Translations under genes and position numbers: made by a program
Shown: piece by piece, positions 56,053 to 64,000 of the stretch
Layout of the letters: each line of letters begins with the position of its first letter
Position numbering within the stretch: the stretch's first letter is position 1
Notes under the pieces: generated by a model
Told to the model about the DNA's origin: nothing
What the model saw: the letters and a program-made list of their open reading frames with translations, nothing else
The model's database searches: none
NCBI RefSeq assembly: GCF_905171765.1
Contig: NC_053391.1
Location: 147,682,917 to 147,746,916, forward strand
DNA from: Bufo bufo
Taxonomy: Eukaryota > Chordata > Amphibia > Anura > Bufonidae
Length of the DNA: 64,000 nt
Direction: 5' to 3'

Positions 56053-57943
56053 AGGCGCGCCCCCACCCACCCGGGTGGGGGGCCGGCTCCTCCTTTTCAG
56101 GGACGTCTGGATGGCTCACGTCTCCGACGCCTGGGCTCTCGAAATTGTGTCCTCCGGATACAAAATCGAATTCGCGTCCTTCCCTCCAGATCGGTTCTTT
56201 CGCTCCCGCCCGCCGCGGGACCCGAAAAGCGCGGCTGCGTTCTCCGCGGCCGTTCAAGCCTTACTGGACAGAGGGGTGATTACCCCCGTTCCTCTAGAGG
56301 AAAGGTTCCAAGGGTTCTATTCGAACCTCTTTGTAGTTCCCAAGAAGGGAGGTTCGGTGCGGCCCATTTTGGACCTCAAAAAGCTCAACCGTTTTCTCCT
56401 CCTTCGACGGTTTCGGATGGAGTCCCTCCGTTCCGCGGTGGCTTCCCTGGAGCGGGGAGACTTCATGTCTTCCATCGATATACAGGATGCCTACCTCCAT
56501 GTTCCGGTAGCCCGGTGTCACCATCGCTTCCTCCGATTCGCCGTGGGGGACCTCCACTTCCAATTTGTCGCCCTTCCCTTTGGGCTGGCAACAGCCCCCC
56601 GGGTGTTCACCAAGGTCCTGGCCCCGGTTTTGGCCTTACTCCGTTCCAGGGGTGTTTTTCTGCTACCGTACTTGGACGATATCCTCATCAAGGCTCCGTC
56701 CCTTTCTCAAGCGGTTGCCAGCGTGGATCTCACTCTAGAGACTCTGGCGAGGTTCGGTTGGGTCATCAACTTCCCCAAGTCCTCCCTTCCCCCCTCCAGA
56801 CAACTGGTCTTCCTGGGAATGCTTTTAGACACGGGAGCGGCGGAGGTACGTCTTCCCTCGGAAAAACGATTGACCCTCCGCCGGGCGATTCGGGGTCTCC
56901 TTCTCCACCGTCGACCGTCCTTCCGCTTCTGCATGCGGGTCTTGGGGCAGATGGTTGCCTGCTTCGAGGCGATCCCATTTGCGCAGTTTCACTCCCGCCC
57001 TCTCCAACGGGCGATCCTCTCCTCCTGGGACAAATCGCCGCAGTCTCTGGATCATCCCTTCCATCTATCGCCTCCGGTGCGGTCATCTCTCCGCTGGTGG
57101 TTACAGTCCCCTCTTCTGGGCAGGTCTTTTCTGCCGCTCAACTGGTTGGTGGTTACAACCGATGCCAGTCTCTTGGGCTGGGGAGGCGTGTTTCCTCCCC
57201 GATCCGTCCAGGGCATTTGGTCTCCATCGGAGTCCAAACTCTCGATCAATGTCCTGGAGCTGAGAGCGGCCCTTCTGTCTCTGCGACACTGGACTCATCT
57301 GCTGAAGGGTCATCCAGTTCGTGTGCAATCGGACAACGCCACGGCCGTGGCATACATAAACCACCAGGGGGGCACTCGCAGCGCTGCAGCGATGCGGGAG
57401 GTCACCAGCATTCTCCGTTGGGCGGAAACCCACGTCCCGGCTCTATCGGCAATTTTTATTCCAGGGGTGGACAATTGGGCGGCGGACTTCCTCAGTCGCA
57501 CCACTGTCGACCCCGGCGAGTGGTCTCTTCACCCGGAGGTATTCGAGGCCATTTGCCTTCGTTGGGGCATGCCGGACGTGGACCTCATGGCCTCCAAGTT
57601 CAATCACAAGGTCCCCGCCTATCTGTCCAGGGCCAGGGATCCGGGAGCTTGCGGAGCCGACGCCCTCGTTCGTCCTTGGCGAGGCTTCGCGCGTCCGTAC
57701 ATATTCCCTCCCATCCCACTCCTGCCCAAGGTCCTTCGGAAGATCGCGGCGGAGGGCGTCTCGGTGATTCTGGTCGCTCCGGACTGGCCCCGCCGGTCTT
57801 GGTATGCCGACCTCATGCTGCTCCTGGCAGACGCGCCCTGGCCGCTGCCCGCCAGGGAAGATCTTCTCTCTCAGGGACCGATCTTCCACCCGCGTTTAAG
57901 GTCCCTACGTTTGACGGTGTGGTTGTTGAGACCACCATCTTGA
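55826..57943 (+). CDS. DIRS reverse transcriptase / RNase H
   Basis: 705-residue open frame overlapping the Gag tail in another frame. The recognisable protein begins at about 56090. RT motifs: VPKKGGSVRPILDLKKLN, SSIDIQDAYLHVPV, LPFGLATAPRVFTK and the catalytic YLDD at 56669-56680. RNase H follows: VVTTDASLLGWGG, NVLELRAAL, VQSDNATAVAYIN. The C-terminal part (DADALVRPW-like, then ILVAPDWPRRSWYADL) resembles the methyltransferase-like region found after RNase H in many DIRS elements. It copies element RNA into DNA. The true start is uncertain: the first ATG overlaps Gag. Confidence 0.9.
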   Translation: MVKAPIFLNPKPGAPPADAPVRLVFGPPAGTLGLPPQLPLRPLPRTSVGSRFFGRSPPGAGRRLPAHPQQSSPLPEGAPPPTRVGGRLLLFRDVWMAHVSDAWALEIVSSGYKIEFASFPPDRFFRSRPPRDPKSAAAFSAAVQALLDRGVITPVPLEERFQGFYSNLFVVPKKGGSVRPILDLKKLNRFLLLRRFRMESLRSAVASLERGDFMSSIDIQDAYLHVPVARCHHRFLRFAVGDLHFQFVALPFGLATAPRVFTKVLAPVLALLRSRGVFLLPYLDDILIKAPSLSQAVASVDLTLETLARFGWVINFPKSSLPPSRQLVFLGMLLDTGAAEVRLPSEKRLTLRRAIRGLLLHRRPSFRFCMRVLGQMVACFEAIPFAQFHSRPLQRAILSSWDKSPQSLDHPFHLSPPVRSSLRWWLQSPLLGRSFLPLNWLVVTTDASLLGWGGVFPPRSVQGIWSPSESKLSINVLELRAALLSLRHWTHLLKGHPVRVQSDNATAVAYINHQGGTRSAAAMREVTSILRWAETHVPALSAIFIPGVDNWAADFLSRTTVDPGEWSLHPEVFEAICLRWGMPDVDLMASKFNHKVPAYLSRARDPGACGADALVRPWRGFARPYIFPPIPLLPKVLRKIAAEGVSVILVAPDWPRRSWYADLMLLLADAPWPLPAREDLLSQGPIFHPRLRSLRLTVWLLRPPS

Positions 57944-58956
57944 CACGTAGGGGTTTTTCTGCGGACGTCATCCGCACCATGATCCGTGCCCGCAAGCCGT
58001 CCTCTTCTAGGATCTATTATAGGACCTGGAGGACCTATTTGGGGTTCTGTGCCGATCTGGGGATTCCTCCGCTCCGCTTTTTTCTCCCCACTGTTTTGTC
58101 CTTCCTGCAGAGCGGACTCGCCCAGGGTCTGGGTCTTAGTTCTTTGAAGGGTCAGGTGTCTGCGCTGTCCATTTTGTTTCAGCGCCCACTGGCCCCCCTT
58201 GGTCCTGTCAAGACCTTCCTTCAGGGCGTGGCTCACGCGGTTCCCCCGTACCGCCCTCCGGTACCGCCCTGGGACCTGAACCTGGTTCTCTCAGCGCTCC
58301 AGGCTTCTCCTTTCGAGCCTCTGCGGACGGTTTCCTTGCGACTTTTGTCCTGCAAGGTTATTTTCCTTGTGGCCGTCACCTCTCTTCGGAGGGTGTCCGA
58401 ATTGGCTGCACTCTCCTGTCTGGAACCTTTCCTAGTGTTCCACCAGGACAAGGTGGTCCTTCGTCCGGTCCCTTCCTTCCTTCCTAAGGTGGTCTCCGCC
58501 TTTCATCTGAACGAGGACATCGTTCTCCCCTCTTTGTGTCCTTCCCCTTCCCACCCCCGGGAGAGGGAGCTTCATCGCCTGGACGTTGTCAGGGCGCTCA
58601 AGGTTTACCTGGAGGTAACCAGCTCTTTCAGGCGTACTGACTCGCTCTTTGTGGTTCCGGAGGGGTCGCGCAGAGGGATGGCGGCATCCAAAGTTGCTAT
58701 CGCCCGTTTTGTCAAGATGGCTGTTACTGAGGCTTACCTCGCCAAGGGCAAGGTTCCGCCCCTCGGTGTTACCGCTCACTCCACTAGAGCGGTCGGGGCT
58801 TCCTGGGCTCAGAGGAATCGGGCTTCTACGGAGCAGATTTGCAAGGCGGCCACTTGGTCCTCCTTGCACACCTTCACCAAGCTCTACAGGGTGCATACTC
58901 ATGCGTCGGCTGACGCTGCTTTAGGCCGTCTGGTGTTGCAGGCGGCAGTTGATTGA
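57841..58956 (+). CDS. DIRS tyrosine recombinase
   Basis: Frame 1 ORF overlapping the end of the RT frame. An open frame extends upstream to 56515, but there it only shadows RT. Catalytic signature: Arg in TSLRRVSELAAL (58381 region), His-x-x-Arg in AHSTRAVGASWA (H 58777-58779, R 58786-58788), a WSSLHTF block and the nucleophilic Tyr of FTKLYRVH at 58885-58887. It integrates a circular DNA intermediate without target duplication (family knowledge). The start is not certain; the protein-like signal begins about 57841. It ends LQAAVD at 58956. Intact in this copy. Confidence 0.9.
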   Translation, partial: AAARQGRSSLSGTDLPPAFKVPTFDGVVVETTILTRRGFSADVIRTMIRARKPSSSRIYYRTWRTYLGFCADLGIPPLRFFLPTVLSFLQSGLAQGLGLSSLKGQVSALSILFQRPLAPLGPVKTFLQGVAHAVPPYRPPVPPWDLNLVLSALQASPFEPLRTVSLRLLSCKVIFLVAVTSLRRVSELAALSCLEPFLVFHQDKVVLRPVPSFLPKVVSAFHLNEDIVLPSLCPSPSHPRERELHRLDVVRALKVYLEVTSSFRRTDSLFVVPEGSRRGMAASKVAIARFVKMAVTEAYLAKGKVPPLGVTAHSTRAVGASWAQRNRASTEQICKAATWSSLHTFTKLYRVHTHASADAALGRLVLQAAVD

Positions 58957-59023
58957 TGCCTCCGGTGTTGGTCTAATTTGTTCTGGTCCCTCCCTTCTGG
59001 GACTGCTCTGGAACGTCCCATGG

Positions 59024-59118
59024 TTTCCTGTGTCCCCCAAGGAATATGGGCGAGAAAAGGAGACTTTTGTATTACTTACCAGTAAAGTCTCTTTCTCGCT
59101 CTTCCTTGGGGGACACAG
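59024..59118. repeat. DIRS internal complementary region
   Basis: Complement of the outer ends of both termini, joined at CGAGAAAAGGAGACTT. It templates closure of the ends during replication in the DIRS model. It also matches the equivalent region of copy 1 at about 52220-52305. Confidence 0.85.
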
Positions 59119-59565
59119 CACCCGCCCTTCATTTGGGTTTACAGTTGTGGTTCCGGCTTGGTTGCCCCCGTTGGGGCTTGACAGTTCCTTTTTTTCCGGT
59201 TGGTGGTTATCTTTCACTACTTGGACACGCAACTGGTAGTCTCTCTCTCCAGGCTGAAGGGTATAGCTGATGGAGGAGGGGCTTACAGCTTTCACTTAGT
59301 GTCACGCCTCCTAGGGAGCAGAGCTATACCCATGGTTTCCTGTGTCCCCCAAGGAAGAGCGAGAAAGACACTTTACTGGTAAGTAATACAAAAGTCTCCT
59401 TTTCTTGTCCGCAATTGCGGACAAGAATAGGACGTTCTCTTTTTTTTTTTTTTTGCGCAATGGAAGTGCACACCGGCCCCAATGAAAATGAATGGGTCCA
59501 CACCTGTTCTGCAAAATTGCGGAACGGATGTGGACCCATTTTTCAGACGTGTGAATGGATCCTAA

Positions 59566-61036
59566 CACAGAGCGCGATTCCTGCACTGGGCATGCTTGTG
59601 TGAAACGGCCCTAAAGGGTTTATCCACATTTTATAATATTGATGATCTGTCCTCAGGACGACACACAGTCTCCTCATACAGTTGATCGGCGGGGGTGCTG
59701 GGTGTTGGACTCCTGCTGATCTAATATTGATGACTAGAGATGAGCGAATTTCCCAAAAATTGCATTTTTCGAATAAAATAGGTTCGATCCGAATTTATTC
59801 GTGGCAAATCGCGTAAAAAAACAGCTATTTCCTGGCTACAGAGAGTAGTGGTGTAGAACACTGTGCCTTGCAGTAACACTCATAGGGAGTCTGCTGTGCT
59901 AGTGAAACAATACTGTGAGTCCGTATGACATGCAGATGACGGGCGTTGCTCTTAGAATCGCTGCACTCTTAACTTTATTTGGGCAGTTACGGGGTCAAAG
60001 CTGACCAAATAGTTCAAGTATCAACTCAGCCTTACAGGTCGATGTTAGCGGCAAGAAGAAGCGCACTCATTTTTACACCGTCGGCAGCTAATTCCACATA
60101 GATGTCTACAGAACCTGTTCTGTTAAACGCGTATACAAGTAGAGCCCCTCCCCAACACAGTGGAAAGGGTGTCAGCAGTAAGTTTGTGTTGGCGTCACTG
60201 ATTATTTTGCCCTTCTTTTGATCTGTCGGAACAATAACCCCCAAAAAACGGATCCTGTCTGTGGAGCATCCGCCTTCACTCGGTCAGCATTTGGTCAGTA
60301 TTCCATCAGTATTGCTAAAGCCAAAAAAAACTGGAGTGAATCCAAAACAGAGATGACACGTGAATGGAATATTTGCATGTCTTCTGTGTTTTGTACCCAC
60401 TCCTGCTTTTAACTACCAATTCTGATGCAAAATGGGGACCATGTCATGCAGGCCTTACAGCTGTTACATAGACAGGATCCGTTGTGCGTCTCATTTTTCC
60501 TTCCTTCTGACAGATCAGAAGAACGTTCAAATAAATGATGTCAGCCAGGCTGAAAGGTAAAATAGTGGCCCAGTCATGAGTAGGGAGGGTGTGAACAGCA
60601 TAAGAAATCCACAGAGTGGCCCTATGATATAGTGGTGAGGTGGAAGCAGCATGAGGAGGCCACAGAGTGGCCCAATGACAGTGTGGAGGTGGCAGCAGCA
60701 TCAGGAGGAGGCCACAGGGTGACATTCCGTCATAATAGCAGCCAAACGGCTCCGTTCTGTTTCCGTTATGCAGGGGACATTATGCAGGCTAACATGGGCC
60801 AAAAAAACAAAATTTAAGTTTATGTGGGCCGCATCAAAAAAAAAAAAAAATATCGTACATTTTCATAGAACAACATTGTTGTTTCATGACTGCTGACCCC
60901 CAACATCCCGTTGCCCAATAACACAAGTGAGACCTATATATATATATATATATATGTTTTCGAGGAGGAAAATAAGAAAAAAAATATTTTTAACCAAAAG
61001 TTGTGCTTTTGGTGGGCTTTGAATTAATGGTGGTCT
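59566..61036. other. Intron 4 sequence with repeat fragments
   Basis: Contains one end of the ATGAGCGAA-type hAT foldback (TAGAGATGAGCGAATTT near 59735), a short degenerate repeat based on CCACAGAGTGGCCC (about 60605-60720) and a (TA)n tract (60938-60954). No coding exon recognised. Confidence 0.6.
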
Positions 61037-63257
61037 GTGCATAACACTATTATGGGGGACCTGTGGATGGCACTGTTATGGGGGACCTGTGGATGGCACT
61101 GTTATGGGGGACCTGTGGATGGCACTGTTATGGGGGACCTGTGGATGGCACTGTTATGGGGGACCTGTGGATGGCACTGTTATGGGGGACCTGTGGATGG
61201 CACTGTTATGGGGGACCTGTGGATGGCACTGTTATGGGGGACCTGTGGATGGCACTGTTATGGGGGACCTGTGGATGGCACTGTTATGGGGGATCTGTGG
61301 ATGGCACTGTTATGGGGTGGGATATCTGTGGATGGCATTGTTATGGGGTGGGGGGATCTGTGGATGGCATTGTTATGGGGTGGGGGATCTGTGGATGGTG
61401 CTGTTATGGGGGATCTGTGGATGGCATTGTTATGAGGTGGGGGATCTGTGGATGGAACTGTTATGGGGTGGGATATCTGTGGATGGCATTGTTATGAGGT
61501 GGGGGGACCTGTGGATGGCGCTGTTATGGGGGACCTGTGGATGGCACTGTTATGGGGTGGGATATCTGTGGATGGCATTGTTATGAGGTGGGGGGACCTG
61601 TGGATGGCGCTGTTATGGGGGACCTGTGGATGGCGCTGTTATGGGGGACCTGTGGATGGCGCTGTTATGGGGGACCTGTGGATGGCGCTGTTATGGGGGA
61701 CCTGTGGATGGCGCTGTTATGGGGGACCTGTGGATGGCACTGTTATGGGGGACCTGTGGATGGCGCTGTTATGGGGGACCTGTGGATGGCGCTGTTATGG
61801 GGGACCTGTGGATGGCGCTGTTATGGGGGACCTGTGGATGGCGCTGTTATGGGGGACCTGTGGATGGCGCTGTTATGGGGGACCTGTGGATGGCGCTGTT
61901 ATGGGGGACCTGTGGATGGCGCTGTTATGGGGGACCTGTGGATGGCGCTGTTATGGGGGACCTGTGGATGGCGCTGTTATGGGGGACCTGTGGATGGCGC
62001 TGTTATGGGGGACCTGTGGATGGCGCTGTTATGGGGGACCTGTGGATGGCGCTGTTATGGGGGACCTGTGGATGGCGCTGTTATGGGGGACCTGTGGATG
62101 GCGCTGTTATGGGGGACCTGTGGATGGCGCTGTTATGGGGGACCTGTGGATGGCGCTGTTATGGGGGATCTGTGGATGGCGCTGTTATGGGGGACCTGTG
62201 GATGGCGCTGTTATGGGGGACCTGTGGATGGCGCTGTTATGGGGGACCTGTGGATGGCGCTGTTATGGGGGACCTGTGGATGGCACTGTTATGGGGGACC
62301 TGTGGATGGCACTGTTATGGGGGATCTGTGGATGGCACTGTTATGGGGTGGGATATCTGTGGATGGCATTGTTATGGGGTGGGGGGATCTGTGGATGGCA
62401 TTGTTATGGGGTGGGGGATCTGTGGATGGTGCTGTTATGGGGGATCTGTGGATGGCATTGTTATGAGGTGGGGGATCTGTGGATGGAACTGTTATGGGGT
62501 GGGATATCTGTGGATGGCATTGTTATGAGGTGGGGGGACCTGTGGATGGCGCTGTTATGGGGGACCTGTGGATGGCACTGTTATGGGGTGGGATATCTGT
62601 GGATGGCATTGTTATGAGGTGGGGGGACCTGTGGATGGCGCTGTTATGGGGGACCTGTGGATGGCGCTGTTATGGGGGACCTGTGGATGGCGCTGTTATG
62701 GGGGACCTGTGGATGGCGCTGTTATGGGGGACCTGTGGATGGCGCTGTTATGGGGGACCTGTGGATGGCGCTGTTATGGGGGACCTGTGGATGGCGCTGT
62801 TATGGGGGACCTGTGGATGGCGCTGTTATGGGGGACCTGTGGATGGCGCTGTTATGGGGGACCTGTGGATGGCGCTGTTATGGGGGACCTGTGGATGGCG
62901 CTGTTATGGGGGACCTGTGGATGGCGCTGTTATGGGGGACCTGTGGATGGCGCTGTTATGGGGGACCTGTGGATGGCGCTGTTATGGGGTGGGGGACCTG
63001 TGGATGGCGCTGTTATGAGGTGGGGGACCTGTGGATGGCGCTGTTATGAGGTGGGGGACCTGTGGATGGAGCTGTTATGAGGTGGGGGATCTGTGGATGG
63101 AACTGTTATGAGGTGGGGGATCTGTGGATGGAACTGTTATGAGGTGGGGGATCTGTGGATGGAACTGTTATGGGGTGGGATATCTGTGGATGGCATTGTT
63201 ATGAGGTGGGGGGATCTGTGGATGGAACTGTTATGGGGGGGATCTGTGGATGACACT
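61037..63257. repeat. 26-bp satellite array
   Basis: Units of ATGGGGGACCTGTGGATGGC followed by GCTGTT, exactly 26 bp, with variants (GGGGTGGGATATC, CACTGTT, GAACTGTT). A block of variant units at about 61315-61610 recurs at 62346-62641, a higher-order repeat of 1,031 bp. The unit has no stop in any plus frame and 26 is not a multiple of 3, so long open frames (up to 389 residues) appear in all three frames. They are not genes. Confidence 0.95.
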
Positions 63258-63825
63258 GCTATATGTCATCCACAGATCCCCCTCATAAGTGTCCCCCAAT
63301 ACACCGGCCCTCTGCTCACCGAAGTATTTATAAACGTGAATCCTTATCCTGTTATTAAGTTGAACTAACGCTGCGCTCTCCCATGTTCCCATGTTCCCCT
63401 GTATCCCCACAGCACTTACGAACACGCTTCCATAGCAGGCAGAGCGGACGGCACCAGTAACGTCACTCACTGACGTCGCGCGTCTGCTCCGCCTGCTTCA
63501 TTCATAAAGTGGGCGGAGCAGGCGCTCGACGTCAGTGAGTGACGTTACTGCTGCCGTCCGCTCTGCCTGCTATTGAAGCTTAAGTAAGTGCTATGGGGAT
63601 ACAGGGGAACATGGGAACATGGGAGAGGGCAGCGTTAGTTCAACTTAATAACAGGATAAGGATTCACGTTTATAAATACTTTGGTGAGCGGCGGGGCCCG
63701 GTGTAAGAGTACAGTGACTGCACCGGGCCCCGCCCCTAGTTACGGACTCCAGCCCCTCCTCTCTCCCGGCTCATACATAGCAGTCTGCGATGCTGCATCT
63801 TTGCCGGGCCGCAAAGATATTCATT
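63258..63825. mobile_element. Foldback element interrupting the 26-bp satellite
   Basis: Arms at about 63300-63496 and 63511-63703 are near complements (ACGTGAATCCTTATCCTG against CAGGATAAGGATTCACGT). The centre has GACGTC motifs and CTGCTCCGCCTGC/GCGGAGCAG. At its left edge the satellite itself is inverted (CATCCACAGATCCCCCTC at 63268), forming a small hairpin with the preceding unit. The right side includes a GGGGCCCGGTG..CACCGGGCCCC hairpin (63696-63730). Confidence 0.75.
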
Positions 63826-64000
63826 GGATGGCGCTGTTATGGGGGACCTGTGGATGGCGCTGTTATGGGGGACCTGTGGATGGCGCTGTTATGGGGGACC
63901 TGTGGATGGCGCTGTTATGGGGGACCTGTGGATGGCGCTGTTATGGGGGACCTGTGGATGGCGCTGTTATGGGGGACCTGTGGATGGCGCTGTTATGGGG
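63826..64000. repeat. 26-bp satellite, continuation to window edge
   Basis: Array resumes with homogeneous GGATGGCGCTGTTATGGGGG units and runs off the window. Confidence 0.95.

Larger units (their letters stand above)
53439..59404 (+). mobile_element. DIRS-type tyrosine-recombinase retrotransposon, copy 2
   Basis: About 6.0 kb. Inverted termini: left 53439-53579 starts CTTTTCTCGCCCATATTCC; right 59232-59404 ends in GTCTCCTTTTC. The internal complementary region (about 59024-59118) joins the complement of the left end (CGAGAAAAG) directly to that of the right end (GAGACTTTTG), as required by the DIRS circular-intermediate model. There is no target duplication. Coding order is Gag-like, RT/RNase H, tyrosine recombinase in overlapping frames. 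The Gag frame has a frameshift; the RT and recombinase frames are open. Confidence 0.93.
53369..59562. mobile_element. Foldback MITE (TAA duplication) split by DIRS copy 2
   Basis: Left end GGGTCCATTCATAGGTCCG and right end CAGACGTGTGAATGGATCC, with TAA at 53366-53368 and 59563-59565. Both halves are truncated at the DIRS boundaries (53438 and 59405). Confidence 0.75.

Noticed and set aside
56515..57840. Upstream two thirds of an 813-residue frame ending in the recombinase
   Set aside because: Here the frame only shadows the RT/RNase H gene and is Gly/Ser/Pro-rich with no motif; only the part from about 57841 looks like recombinase.
53439..59404. LTR retrotransposon or virus-derived element
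   Set aside because: Termini are inverted, with an internal complementary region and a tyrosine recombinase instead of a DDE integrase, which defines a DIRS element; no envelope or protease frame seen.
61448..62617. 389-residue open frame and several other long frames in the right-hand repeats
   Set aside because: They translate a 26-bp satellite in every forward frame; no codon bias, no start context, no protein family.

Overview
The window is vertebrate, most likely anuran (frog or toad), nuclear DNA. The only host gene found is the 5' end of POLA1, the catalytic subunit of DNA polymerase alpha, on the + strand. Four coding exons (20187-20223, 26069-26193, 27912-28008, 52836-52910) splice in phase into a 111-residue N-terminus. 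From memory it matches vertebrate POLA1, including the DDDWIVDD and YVEDGREIFDDDL stretches. A CpG-rich, TATA-less-looking promoter with an NRF1-like site, two inverted CCAAT boxes and an E2F-like site lies at 19.9-20.2 kb. The frog assignment is an inference from the repeat families (T2-type TTAA MITEs, piggyBac-like elements, DIRS elements, Penelope-like elements, foldback hAT/Harbinger MITEs); species is not determined.

Layout. 1-1482: 5' part of a dead piggyBac copy (A). 1.5-4.5 kb: repeat debris, a decayed Tc1-like transposase and the start of a 31-32 bp minisatellite. 4521-13011: an 8.5 kb palindrome made of two head-to-head, 5'-truncated Penelope-like element (PLE) copies. Each arm carries a GIY-YIG endonuclease fragment and a hammerhead-ribozyme-like fold. 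The left arm is split by a 4.1 kb TTAA element (D), the right arm by a 317 bp MITE, and each arm preserves the other's empty site. 13.0-19.8 kb: three tandem macro-units of the minisatellite. 19.9-28.0 kb: POLA1 promoter and exons 1-3 with MITE-rich introns. 28.0-52.8 kb: the 24.8 kb intron 3, which holds two piggyBac elements with long intact transposase ORFs in opposite orientation (B 29064-35065, C 36066-43314), a 2.1 kb hAT-like element and an old DIRS copy lodged in a T2-type MITE. 52.9-61.0 kb: intron 4 with a younger DIRS element (53439-59404) sitting in another MITE. 61.0-64.0 kb: a 26-bp satellite interrupted by a foldback element.

How the parts relate. The piggyBac copies define the element well: a TTAA-flanked unit with a 5' end of terminal plus subterminal inverted repeats, a DDD transposase with a C-terminal Cys-rich domain, and an unusual 2-3 kb 3' arm built as a chain of alternating inverted modules. 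Element D has no transposase but carries the same 3' arm and ends, so it could be mobilised in trans by B- or C-type transposase. The DIRS element encodes Gag-like, RT/RNase H and tyrosine recombinase frames and has the inverted termini plus internal complementary region expected of that order. Because intron 3 is transcribed with POLA1, the B/C inverted pair could fold into long double-stranded RNA; that is inference.
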